From assembly GCF_046764005.1 (NCBI RefSeq), contig NZ_JBKOFW010000003.1, positions 417,838 to 481,837 of the forward strand: a DNA stretch of 64,000 nucleotides. The letters are read 5' to 3'. The stretch comes from Oryzobacter faecalis. Its GTDB lineage: Bacteria; Actinomycetota; Actinomycetes; Actinomycetales; Dermatophilaceae. Under the pieces are notes generated by a model, which was not told where the DNA came from, ran no database searches, and saw only the letters and a list, made by a program, of their open reading frames with translations. Positions 26,373 through 34,791 of the stretch are shown in pieces; positions within the stretch are counted from its first letter, which is position 1; the number at the start of each line of letters is the position of its first letter. Both the position numbers and the translations under genes were made by a program.

Positions 26373-26390
26373 TGGCCCGATCGAGTCATC
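26373..26390 (-). promoter_or_regulatory. Copy of the ATGRCTC-N4-GGGCCAT motif
   Basis: On the minus strand it reads ATGACTCGATCGGGCCAT. It is an imperfect dyad (half-sites ATGACTC and GGGCCAT around 4 bases), 167 bases upstream of the esterase start. Similar sequences stand before the beta-helix, RND and metallophosphatase genes. Confidence 0.4.
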
Positions 26391-26580
26391 TTTGGCCGGA
26401 TCCGGGCCCGTGGTCCCCGTTCTCCGGACACCGGGGGCGGATGGGTGGACGATGACGACGGGCGGTGCCGTCGCTACTCGGCAGGGGAGCAGCCGCGGCA
26501 CCGCCTCGTCGGGGGGCCGGGGTCAGCGTGCCGGAGCCCGGCGTGACCGGCATCGATGTGACCATGCCGCGGGGGCACGG

Positions 26581-26598
26581 ATGGCTCTTCCGGGCCAT
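26581..26598 (+). promoter_or_regulatory. Copy of the ATGRCTC-N4-GGGCCAT motif
   Basis: ATGGCTCTTCCGGGCCAT, 74 bases upstream of the beta-helix gene start. It differs at only two positions from the copy at 51333, and the flanking GG on the left is shared. Confidence 0.45.
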
Positions 26599-26671
26599 GG
26601 GCGGCGGTCTGGTTGCCCGGTAGTCTCCGAGCGGGCCGTCAGCAGGAGGCGGCCCAGGCAGGGGTTGCACG

Positions 26672-28588
26672 ATGTCGACGTCCTCCAGAGGTGTGGCGTG
26701 GTTCGCGGCCGCGGTGGCGGCCTTGGCTATCGGGGGGACGGTGGCCGCCCCGGCGGGCGCCGACAGCCCCCTCAGTCCCTACACCGTGGCGAGGGTCGGC
26801 TCCACGTCGACCTACACCGCCACGCCGGCGAGCGGGTCGGTGATCTCCGGGTCGCTCAAGACGGTCGTCGAGACCGCTGCGACCCGGCTCACCGACGGCG
26901 GTGGGGGCACGATCCGCTTCGGTGCGGGCACCTTCGACCTCGGGGGGACGTGGTGGGAGTTCTACGACCTCTACGGAGTGACCTTCGAGGGCGCCGGCAT
27001 GGGGTCGACGCTCATCACGAACAACGCGTCGGACGCCACCGACACCGAGCCGTTCGACATGTCGGCGAGCGACCGCATCACCATCCGCGACCTCACGGTG
27101 CGGGCCGGTGGCCCGCTCCGGTCCACGAGTGACGCCATCGACTTCGACGGCGGTGACTTCGTCGTCATCGAACGTGTCGAGGTGTCGGGCTCGCGTGCGC
27201 GCGGGATCATCTTCGACGGCAAGGGGGGCGGGTCGATCACGCACGCGGACGACAACGTCGTGCGGGACTGCTACGTGCACGACGTCCCCGGAGACGGCAT
27301 CGAGCTCCTCGCGTCGAGCCGAAACCTCGTCGAGGGCTGCCGCATCAGCAACGTCGGCGGGTACGGGGTGCGGATCGGGAAGTCCTCGTCGCAGGCGACG
27401 CAGCCCAACAAGCCCTCCGACGAGAACACGGTGCGCGGCAACACGATCGACCAGGCGGGCCGTGACGGGATCTTCGTCAACAGCAGCAACCGCAACCGGA
27501 TCACCGCGAACCGGATCACCAACAGCTCGGACGACGTGACGAGCCGCGACGGCATCCGGATCAGCTCGAGCGACAGCCGCTCGTGCAACGGCAACGTCAT
27601 CCGGACGAACGTCGCGACGGACACGCAGGCCACGAAGACCCAGGCGTACGGCCTGAACATCACGAGCTCGCTGTGTGTCGGCACGATCGTCGGCGGCGAC
27701 AACGACTTCACCGGCAACAAGGCCGGGACGGTCAAGAACAGCGGCACGGGAACGGTGTTCGAGCAGGGCAACCAGCACCCGACGGTGTCGGCCGGGCCGG
27801 ACACGAGCGGCTCCGTCACGACGGGTGTCGTGCTCGACGGCACCGCCAGCGACGACGGGCCCGCACCGCTCACGACGGCATGGTCGGCGACCGCCGGGCC
27901 GTCGGGCGTGTCGTTCGACGACCCCGGAGCGGTCGACACGACCGCGAGGTTCACCCAGCCCGGGACCTACACCCTGCAGCTCGTGGCGACCGACGGCGCG
28001 GGCCTGTCGACCGCCGACTCGGTGGGGGTGACGGTCTACGCGGGCGGCACCACCGTGCTCGCCATCCCGATCACTGTGGGCTCCGACGACGGCGAGGAGC
28101 GCGAGGGCGGTGCGGTGTCGAGGTCGAGCAAGAACCTCGAGCTCGTCACGGACGGCGCTCCGCAGGTCGTCGGACTGCGCTTCCCCGGGGTGCAGGTCCC
28201 ACGGGGGGCGACCGTGACGGGCGCCCACGTCCAGTTCACGTCGAGCGCGGTGACGACGGCGGCGACGAACCTCGAGGTGAGGGTCCAGCTGAGCGGCGAC
28301 GCCGCCCCGATCTCGGGCAACGCCTTCAACCTGTCCTCACGGCTGGCGTCGTCGAGCGCCCCGGTGGCGTGGGCTCCCGCGCCCTGGTCGACCGTCGGTG
28401 CGGCCGGCGCCGACCAGCGGACCCCCGGCCTCGCGAACGGGCTGCAGCAGGTGGTGGCCCGCGGGGACTGGAACGCGGGCAACGCGGTCCTCGTCCTCGT
28501 GACCGGCACCGGGAAACGCACCGCCTGGGCCTGGGACGGGAGTCCTGCGGGCGCACCGGTCCTCCACCTCACGTACACGATCCCGTGA
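26672..28588 (+). CDS. Secreted right-handed beta-helix protein with PKD-like and jelly-roll domains
   Basis: 638 residues: signal peptide (about 1-30), a parallel beta-helix (about 45-360) made of short N/G/D-rich coils such as ITIRDLTVRAGG, NVVRDCYVHDVPGDGIELL and NTVRGNTIDQAGRDGIFV, then a PKD/REJ-like domain (about 370-450) and a C-terminal beta domain with VGLRFPGVQVPRGATVTGAHVQF. This resembles pectate-lyase-fold polysaccharide-active or structural proteins, but no catalytic Asp pair can be assigned. ATG 26672 is the start. It has no membrane anchor. The HAD gene follows after 7 bases. Confidence 0.85.
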   Translation: MSTSSRGVAWFAAAVAALAIGGTVAAPAGADSPLSPYTVARVGSTSTYTATPASGSVISGSLKTVVETAATRLTDGGGGTIRFGAGTFDLGGTWWEFYDLYGVTFEGAGMGSTLITNNASDATDTEPFDMSASDRITIRDLTVRAGGPLRSTSDAIDFDGGDFVVIERVEVSGSRARGIIFDGKGGGSITHADDNVVRDCYVHDVPGDGIELLASSRNLVEGCRISNVGGYGVRIGKSSSQATQPNKPSDENTVRGNTIDQAGRDGIFVNSSNRNRITANRITNSSDDVTSRDGIRISSSDSRSCNGNVIRTNVATDTQATKTQAYGLNITSSLCVGTIVGGDNDFTGNKAGTVKNSGTGTVFEQGNQHPTVSAGPDTSGSVTTGVVLDGTASDDGPAPLTTAWSATAGPSGVSFDDPGAVDTTARFTQPGTYTLQLVATDGAGLSTADSVGVTVYAGGTTVLAIPITVGSDDGEEREGGAVSRSSKNLELVTDGAPQVVGLRFPGVQVPRGATVTGAHVQFTSSAVTTAATNLEVRVQLSGDAAPISGNAFNLSSRLASSSAPVAWAPAPWSTVGAAGADQRTPGLANGLQQVVARGDWNAGNAVLVLVTGTGKRTAWAWDGSPAGAPVLHLTYTIP

Positions 28589-28595
28589 GCCGGCC

Positions 28596-29414
28596 GTGAC
28601 GACCCCGCACGCGACCAGGCTCGTCGCCTTCGACCTCGACGACACCCTGGCGCCGTCCAAGACCCCCTTGGCGCCTGAGATGGTGGCGGCCCTCCTCGCC
28701 CTCCTCGAGCGCCACGAGGTCCTCGTCATCTCCGGCGGCAACGTCACGCAGTTCCGGACCCAGCTGCTGGCGCCGCTGGGGACCTCGGGCCGGCTGGCGA
28801 GGCTCCACCTCATGCCGACGTGCGGCACCCGCTACCTCCGGCTCGTCGACGGCGACTGGGTCGAGCTCTACGCCCACGAGCTGTCCGTCGAGGACCGTTC
28901 GGTGGCGGCCGAGGCGCTGGAGTCGGTCGCGCGGAGCCTGGGCCTGTGGGAGCCCGACGACGTCGTCAGTGGCGAACGCATCGAGGACCGCGGCACGCAG
29001 GTCACGTTCTCCGCCCTGGGGCAGCACGCGAGCCCGGACGCGAAGAAGGTGTGGGACCCCGACGGCCGGCGCCGCGAGGACCTGCGCCGGGGCGTGGCGG
29101 CGCTCCTGCCGCGGCTGGAGGTGCGCTCGGGCGGGTCGACCTCCGTCGACGTCACGGCACGCGGCATCGACAAGGCCTTCGGCCTGTCGCGGATGCTCGA
29201 GCTGCTGTCCCTGCGGCCCGACGAGGTGCTCTTCGTCGGTGACCGGCTCGACCCCGGCGGCAACGACCACCCGGTGCTGTCGCTCGGTGTGCGGACCCAG
29301 CCGGTGCGGGACGAGCACGAGACCCTCGGCATCATCCACGCCCTGCTCGCCGGGGCTGGGGCACGCGCCTCCGGGCCCGCCCGGGGTGCACCCGCCCTCG
29401 CGCGTCGCCGTTAG
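28596..29414 (+). CDS. HAD-IIB family phosphatase/phosphomutase-like protein
   Basis: 272 residues. Motif I is D13-x-D15 in AFDLDDTL, motif II VISGGN, motif III a Lys in the GIDKAF stretch, and motif IV LFVGDRLDPGGND. The cap between motifs II and III is of the Cof/IIB kind, as in phosphomannomutase-, sucrose- and trehalose-phosphate phosphatases. The substrate is probably a sugar phosphate. It overlaps the convergent glycan operon by 4 bases at its 3' end. Start at GTG 28596, after the beta-helix gene. Confidence 0.85.
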   Translation: MTTPHATRLVAFDLDDTLAPSKTPLAPEMVAALLALLERHEVLVISGGNVTQFRTQLLAPLGTSGRLARLHLMPTCGTRYLRLVDGDWVELYAHELSVEDRSVAAEALESVARSLGLWEPDDVVSGERIEDRGTQVTFSALGQHASPDAKKVWDPDGRRREDLRRGVAALLPRLEVRSGGSTSVDVTARGIDKAFGLSRMLELLSLRPDEVLFVGDRLDPGGNDHPVLSLGVRTQPVRDEHETLGIIHALLAGAGARASGPARGAPALARRR

Positions 29415-30454
29415 CCGCCCCCGGCCCCTCGGAGGGCGAGCGCGGCCAGCCGCCGTCCCCTCACGAGCGGCCACCTGCCGGCGGCCACCAGCCGCTGCCT
29501 CAGCCTCGGCCGGGGCGCGAGCACGAGCCCCACGGCGATCGCGAGCGGGACGCCGCCGAGCACGGCGAGGTCCAGCCAGGTGAGGACCGGCATGACGACG
29601 ACCTGGTCCGTGGACAGGGTCAGGCTCCGGTTGATCCGCAGACCCGGGGCCGCCGCGACCACGTCGTACTCACCGCGCGGGACCTCGGTGAAGACGGTCT
29701 GGCCGTCGACGAGCGGCTTCCGCAGGTCCAGGATGCCCTCGCGCACGAGCTGCACCTCGGACCCGACGGGGTGCCGGAAGAGCCGGTCGACGACCTCGAC
29801 GCGGACGTCGAAGGCCAGGAGCGGCACCCGGACCACCTGGCGCTCACTCGGGTAGAACCTGATCTGCGAGCGGTTGACGACGCTGGAGCCCGCGACCGTC
29901 ACGGACTCCACCGAGTAGTAGATCTCGCGCTCCTCCAGCCCGTCCGGTCCCCGGAGCACGCGGGTGCCCGGGAGGTGGACGGGTCCCAGGTCGGTCCGGG
30001 TGATGACCTCGCCCGTGCTGGACTTGAGCGAGAAGCGTTCGATCTGGCGTGTGGGGAGGCCGGAGAACGCGAAGGAGACCTCGTGGTCGATCCCGTACGC
30101 CGCCTGGACGACGCGGCCGCGAGCGCTGAGGAACACCCGGTCGAAGATCGCCCGGCGGTGCCCCGGCAGCTGGATCGGCGTCGTCGGTGCCGTGATGTCG
30201 CGCGCGGAGGTCAGCCGGCACACGGTCACCGTCGCGTGGCCCGCGCCGTCGGTGACGACGGTCCGGCCCGCGACGTCGAGCCGGGCCCCCGGCACGACCG
30301 GGACCGTGCTGACCGACACCTCGACCAGCGGGCGGTCGGCCGGGCAGGCGGCCGCCGCCGCGGCGGACGCGGCGGGCACTCCTGAGGCCGCCGCCGCCGC
30401 GAGGAGGAGGGTGACGAGCGCGCGGCGCGCCGCCACCTCACGACCGCCGGTCAC
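29411..30454 (-). CDS. Exported membrane protein of unknown function, last gene of glycan operon
   Basis: 347 residues: a signal peptide (about 10-35), an exported beta-rich region, one TM segment near residues 295-318 (TWLDLAVLGGVPLAIAVGLVL) and a short Arg-rich cytoplasmic tail. The exported part contains a domain like a carboxypeptidase-regulatory or Ig-type fold (LVDGQTVFTEVPRGEYDVVAAAPGL). The start is GTG 30454, inside the upstream phosphoesterase gene, so it is translationally coupled. It is not recognised as any named family; a role in displaying or anchoring an envelope product is inference. Confidence 0.65.
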   Translation of the reverse strand: MTGGREVAARRALVTLLLAAAAASGVPAASAAAAAACPADRPLVEVSVSTVPVVPGARLDVAGRTVVTDGAGHATVTVCRLTSARDITAPTTPIQLPGHRRAIFDRVFLSARGRVVQAAYGIDHEVSFAFSGLPTRQIERFSLKSSTGEVITRTDLGPVHLPGTRVLRGPDGLEEREIYYSVESVTVAGSSVVNRSQIRFYPSERQVVRVPLLAFDVRVEVVDRLFRHPVGSEVQLVREGILDLRKPLVDGQTVFTEVPRGEYDVVAAAPGLRINRSLTLSTDQVVVMPVLTWLDLAVLGGVPLAIAVGLVLAPRPRLRQRLVAAGRWPLVRGRRLAALALRGAGGG

Positions 30455-31925
30455 GTCGTCTCCACGTGGACCACAGCGCACCGAGGACCACCACGGAGGC
30501 CGGAAGGAGGACACCCCCGCCGTACGCGAGGTAGATCGAGCCCTGCGGTGAGGTGAACTCCCGCGCCGGCTTGCGCTCGTCGGACAGCAGGCGGGGGGGC
30601 CGCGGTCGCTGCGTGAAGTCGAAGGCGGTGAGGATGTTGTTGGCCTCGCGGTCGCGCTCGGCGAGCGGCTCCACCCCCCAGTTCTCCTCGATGAACTTCA
30701 GGCCCGACGTGAAGTCCAACGTCGTGCTGTCGACGTGCCCTCGTCGCGCGTAGGCGCTGACGAGGAGGGTGGGAGCCCGGTACCCGTAACCGTAGGGGTC
30801 GACCTGGGGCGGGACGACGTGGTCGTACCAGCCGCCCCAGTCGTCGTAGGTCCACAGGAAGGCGGAGGACTCCCACGAGGTGCTGCGCATGAGGGCGGTG
30901 TGCAGACCCCGGACGAACCGCACGCCCGCGGCCACGCTCCCCGGAGGGTGCTCGCTGGCCCCGGACGGGACGATGTACGACACCGAGGGCAGCGTGCCGT
31001 CCGCGAGGTCGCGGTAGTACTGGTCGAGCGGGACGATCCGCGAGGACAGGCGCGGGTCGTCGAGGAAGCGCGCGTAGGCCAGCACCGGGGCCCAGACGAC
31101 CTGGGCGCCCTTGTTGGCGTCGTCGACGGTCCGGTACGTGCGGTACGTGACGCTCGGGTCGTAGTTCTGGACGTAGAACTTCCACGAGACTCCCGCCTCC
31201 TGGAGGCGGTCGAAGATCGTGGGGATGTCGCCGAACCCCTCGGCGGGGATGCTGTCCCCGTCGGGGTTCCCGGGCACGCCGGCGACCCAGTACATGTGGT
31301 TCCAGACGCTCCCGCCGCCGGCGGAGGTGAAGAACCGGTCGAAGAGCACGTACTCGTCGGCGACGTTCCAGTAGTAGGGGATGTCGCGGTCGTCGTAGTA
31401 GCCCATGGCCTGACGGGTGGGGTCGCCCTCGTCGGCGAACGCCTCGATGAAGCCGTCGTTGCGGCCGGCGTTGAGCTGGGCGCGGAAGACCGACTCGGTG
31501 TGCCCCAGGTCGCTGATCGGCTCACCGCCGAGCCAGTAGGGCCTGACGCACTCGCCGTCCGGTGCGTCCACCCGCACCGGCACGCACGCGTCCTCCGGGA
31601 ATCCGTCGGCCCCCGGATACGTGCCGAAGTAGTTGTCGAAGCTGTGGTTCTCCTGCATGAGGTAGATGAAGTGCTTGATCGGCGTCGTCGTCCGCGTGGC
31701 GCGGGCGTCCGTGGCGGAGCCCGACTGCGCGGCCACGGGCCTGCGGGTCCCACTGGGGGCCGGCACCGGCGCGGCGACCGCCGGTGTGGCGACCGCCGTC
31801 GTGGGGCGTGCTCCGTCGGGACCGGTCGAGCGCGCCGCGAGGGCGGGAGAGACGGCGCTCGCGACCGCGAGGAGCACGACCGCCGCCACCGAGGCCGTGG
31901 TCGTGGGCACTGGACGTCGGGTCAT
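30438..31925 (-). CDS. Membrane-anchored phosphoesterase (acid phosphatase / PLC-type family)
   Basis: 495 residues: signal peptide (about 1-32), a Pro/Ala linker, and a phosphoesterase domain of the PF04185 type. Diagnostic segments are FIYLMQENHSFDNYFGTYPG, GGSVWNHMYWVAG, YIVPSGASEHPPG and the metal-binding WTYDDWGGWYDHVVPP. A TM helix at the C-terminus (VLLPASVVVLGALW) with a Arg-rich tail anchors it outside the membrane. ATG 31925 overlaps the stop of the upstream GT39 gene. It may remove phosphate from a lipid-linked sugar or teichoic-type substrate. Confidence 0.88.
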   Translation of the reverse strand: MTRRPVPTTTASVAAVVLLAVASAVSPALAARSTGPDGARPTTAVATPAVAAPVPAPSGTRRPVAAQSGSATDARATRTTTPIKHFIYLMQENHSFDNYFGTYPGADGFPEDACVPVRVDAPDGECVRPYWLGGEPISDLGHTESVFRAQLNAGRNDGFIEAFADEGDPTRQAMGYYDDRDIPYYWNVADEYVLFDRFFTSAGGGSVWNHMYWVAGVPGNPDGDSIPAEGFGDIPTIFDRLQEAGVSWKFYVQNYDPSVTYRTYRTVDDANKGAQVVWAPVLAYARFLDDPRLSSRIVPLDQYYRDLADGTLPSVSYIVPSGASEHPPGSVAAGVRFVRGLHTALMRSTSWESSAFLWTYDDWGGWYDHVVPPQVDPYGYGYRAPTLLVSAYARRGHVDSTTLDFTSGLKFIEENWGVEPLAERDREANNILTAFDFTQRPRPPRLLSDERKPAREFTSPQGSIYLAYGGGVLLPASVVVLGALWSTWRRRDRRS

Positions 31926-33520
31926 GGCCGCACCTCGTAGACGATGATGATCGGCACCATCGCGGGGCGACCCTGCTCGTCCGTGCCGTTCACCTCGTGG
32001 CGGTAGACCTCGTGACCGTTGTACCGGTCCGCGTACCGGAGGACGGCCTCGGAGAAGAAGCGCGACCGCTCGGCCGAGAAGCTGTCCCACACGACGTACT
32101 GGACCTGGTTGCGGCGGATGGCGAGGTCCGGGTTGGGGATGGGGTCGTAGACCGGGTTGCGGTACAACGGGTTCGGGCTGACGGACAGGCCCCGGGCGTC
32201 CCGGTGGCCGTACCACTTGATGACGTTGGCCATGGAGGGCCCGATCGTCATCATCGTGACGCCGTCGGGGACGTTCTGGCCGATCCACGCCCCGAGCTCA
32301 CGACCCCCCGGCAGGCCTCCTGTCCCGGCGAGGGCGGTTGCCCGCTCAGTGGCGCTGACCTGCTGCAGGGTCGGCGCGAGCGTGGTGACGACGACGACGG
32401 CGGCGACGGCGACGGTGGCCCCTCGTGGCACCGACCTGCCGGCCCTCGCCGCGAGCCGGGGCCACGTCATCAGCCCTCGGGCCGCCGCGACCGCGAAGGG
32501 GGTCGCCGCCGGGAGCAGGTACTGGTAGCCCTTGACCGGGAAGAGCTCGAAGAACAGCACGGGGACCACGACCCAGCACCAGACGAGGGTCTCGCGCCAC
32601 GTCACGTGCCGCCATGCGAGGACGGCGGCGACGAGAGCGGCCGCGACGACCCCCAGGCCGAGGGCGGGGGGCACGGTGAGGGGGTAGAAGTCGAGGCCGT
32701 GGTTGGGCCGGCGGAAGAGCTGGTATGAGAGGAAGGCACCCCCCGTGCTCGTCGCGCCGGCGAGGCGCAGGGACAGCGGGTAGGCCGCGACGACGGCCAC
32801 GAAGATCGCGCTCGCCATCGTGACCCGCCGCCACCCGAGGGCGATCCCGGGTGAGAGGGCGAAGAAGGCGAAGACCGAGCCGGCGAGGATGATCGAGGTC
32901 TCCTTCGCGAGGACGGACAGGCCCAGGAGCAGCGCGGCGGCGCCGAGCCAGCCCGACCGGCCGCGGTTGACGTACCGGGCGAGGGCCCAGATGGCCATCG
33001 CGACGAAGAACGCCTGGGGTCCGTCGAGGAGCACCTGGCGGCTCACGACGACGTGGTACGGCATGACGGCGACGACCAGGCTCGCCAGCAGCCCGCACCG
33101 GCGGCCGTAGAGCTCGGTGCCGATGAGGTAGGCGGCGAGCACGTTCGCCACGCCGAACCCGACGGCGGTGAGGCGCGCCGCGGTGTCGCTGACGCCGAGG
33201 ACCTCGAAGACGAGGGACACGGTCGCGTGGAACAGCAGGGGATGGGCCCGGAAGACCGGGAAGTACTCGAGCGACTGCGGGTCGCCGGTGATGCTCGCCG
33301 CCTGCCCGGCGTACACGGCCTCGTCGCTGTTGAACCCGACGGCGTCGAGCTGCCAGACGCGGACCGCGACACCGAGGGCCACGACCGCGACGAGCCCGGC
33401 GACGTGCCACGGGACGGCCCACCGACCAGGCTCCGCCGTCGCCTCCACCGTGCGCGCCGGCAGGAGGAGCCGGCGGGCCGGCACCTCGGGCACGGTGGCC
33501 CTGAGCTCCACCCCGCTCAT
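31922..33520 (-). CDS. GT39/ArnT-like polyprenyl-phosphate-sugar glycosyltransferase
   Basis: 532 residues with about 11-12 TM segments. The first extracytoplasmic loop holds the catalytic acidic pair typical of GT-C fold enzymes (FNSDEAVYAGQAASI), followed by FRAHPLLFH. A long soluble C-terminal region contains YGHRDARGLSVSPNP and YVVWDSFSAERSR. ATG 33520 overlaps the GH99-like gene stop. Such enzymes transfer a sugar from polyprenyl phosphate to a protein or glycan outside the membrane. It is paralogous to the second GT39 in the same operon. Confidence 0.85.
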   Translation of the reverse strand: MSGVELRATVPEVPARRLLLPARTVEATAEPGRWAVPWHVAGLVAVVALGVAVRVWQLDAVGFNSDEAVYAGQAASITGDPQSLEYFPVFRAHPLLFHATVSLVFEVLGVSDTAARLTAVGFGVANVLAAYLIGTELYGRRCGLLASLVVAVMPYHVVVSRQVLLDGPQAFFVAMAIWALARYVNRGRSGWLGAAALLLGLSVLAKETSIILAGSVFAFFALSPGIALGWRRVTMASAIFVAVVAAYPLSLRLAGATSTGGAFLSYQLFRRPNHGLDFYPLTVPPALGLGVVAAALVAAVLAWRHVTWRETLVWCWVVVPVLFFELFPVKGYQYLLPAATPFAVAAARGLMTWPRLAARAGRSVPRGATVAVAAVVVVTTLAPTLQQVSATERATALAGTGGLPGGRELGAWIGQNVPDGVTMMTIGPSMANVIKWYGHRDARGLSVSPNPLYRNPVYDPIPNPDLAIRRNQVQYVVWDSFSAERSRFFSEAVLRYADRYNGHEVYRHEVNGTDEQGRPAMVPIIIVYEVRP

Positions 33521-34791
33521 CCCGACCTCCGGGCGACGGGCGGCAGTGGGGATCGGTACGCCCCGCCCGCCCCGCCCGCCGTGGTCGTCGGCGGGCTCGC
33601 CCGCTTCCACCTCGAGCGGATGAGGAGTGCTCCGAGGAGCGCGCCGAGGATGATGAGGGCCGCCACGCCGTTGACGCCCTCGGGCACCTCACGACCGGTG
33701 GTGGCGCTCGAGTCGAGCTCCGGCAGGGGTTCGGTGCTGCCGGTGAACGACGCGAGGGCGCGCAGGGCGGTCATGCCGTAGCGGGTGCTCGGCTCGACGT
33801 GGCTGTTCTCGGTGAACTCGTTCCACGAGATGAGGCCGATCGCGTCGGCCCGAGAGTGCAGCGCCGCGTCGAGCTCGAGGTCCAGGGTGCGTCCGTCGTT
33901 CCGCGGGACCACCGTCTTCCCCCCCACGAGCCGCGCGTCGAAACCGGGCGCCGCCGGTGCGACCCAGAGCCCGCCGGCGGCGTGGACCGCCGTCCCCATC
34001 TCGGCGAGCTTGTCGGGGTACCACGACTTCTCGGGGTTCACCGAGGACCAGTAGTAGGCGTTGCCCTCGAAGACGCGCGAGGCCCGCTGCCACTCCTCGA
34101 GGCTGCGCGAGGACGCGAGGACCATGAGCCGGTCGCGGACGGGGGCCACGCACCTCTCCTGGTCGGCGGAGGAGAACTGGTCGGTGCCGGTCCACACGAC
34201 GACGGGCCGGTCGCCCCAGATCCGGAACACGGGGTCCTTCCCGTACTCCTGGGCGAAGGACAGCAGGTCGGCGCAGACCTGGCGGACCTCGATGGGTCGG
34301 CGCGCGAAGTCCAGGCCCTGGTAGACCAGGCCGAGGTGGAACCCCTCCGTCCGGGCCACCTCCGCGATGCGGGAGAGGCGCTCGCTGAGCTTGCCGCCCT
34401 CCTTCCAGGACACGAGGAAGGCATCGATCCCGGCCGAGCGTGCCATCTCGACGTGCCGCCGCATGACGGCCCGCTCGTCACTCGTGTACGTGCCGAGGGC
34501 CGGGGAGTCGGACTTGGCGCGGTCCCACGAGGAGGAGTCGAACCAGATGTAGTAGTAGGCCCAGATCGGGATCGCCGCGACGGCCGTGGGTGCGGTGGGC
34601 GACGGCGACGCGGTGACGCGCCCCGGTGCGCCGGAGGGCTGGGTCGCCGGGGACGGCTGGGAAAGCAGGCCGATCGCACCGAGGACCACGAGGAGCACGG
34701 CGAGTGCGCGGGCGGCACGACGGGGCGCGGTGCCGGAGGCCGGTCGGACCCCTCCGTCGCCTCGCCCCGGCACGACCGTCTCCCGCGTCAC
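33517..34791 (-). CDS. GH99-like (WbsX-type) membrane-anchored glycosidase
   Basis: 424 residues. A TM anchor (about residues 26-44) places the catalytic domain outside; a second TM segment lies near the C-terminus (VNGVAALIILGALLGALLI). The domain follows the GH99-like pattern: IWAYYYIWFDSSSWD, HVEMARSAGIDAFLVSWK, and SWNEFTENSHVEPSTRYG with the likely catalytic acids. GH99 enzymes cleave internal alpha-mannosidic linkages. GTG start 34791 overlaps the stop of the upstream GT39 (GTGA). Trimming or remodelling of the same glycan is plausible. Confidence 0.8.
   Translation of the reverse strand: MTRETVVPGRGDGGVRPASGTAPRRAARALAVLLVVLGAIGLLSQPSPATQPSGAPGRVTASPSPTAPTAVAAIPIWAYYYIWFDSSSWDRAKSDSPALGTYTSDERAVMRRHVEMARSAGIDAFLVSWKEGGKLSERLSRIAEVARTEGFHLGLVYQGLDFARRPIEVRQVCADLLSFAQEYGKDPVFRIWGDRPVVVWTGTDQFSSADQERCVAPVRDRLMVLASSRSLEEWQRASRVFEGNAYYWSSVNPEKSWYPDKLAEMGTAVHAAGGLWVAPAAPGFDARLVGGKTVVPRNDGRTLDLELDAALHSRADAIGLISWNEFTENSHVEPSTRYGMTALRALASFTGSTEPLPELDSSATTGREVPEGVNGVAALIILGALLGALLIRSRWKRASPPTTTAGGAGGAYRSPLPPVARRSG

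Larger units (their letters stand above)
26207..26671. other. Intergenic region between divergent secreted-protein genes
   Basis: 465 bases without a convincing gene. It must hold both promoters. Two copies of a palindromic motif occur (26373-26390 and 26581-26598). A TTGCCC-type hexamer at 26630 with TAGTCT just after may be the promoter of the beta-helix gene, but spacing is not ideal. Confidence 0.5.
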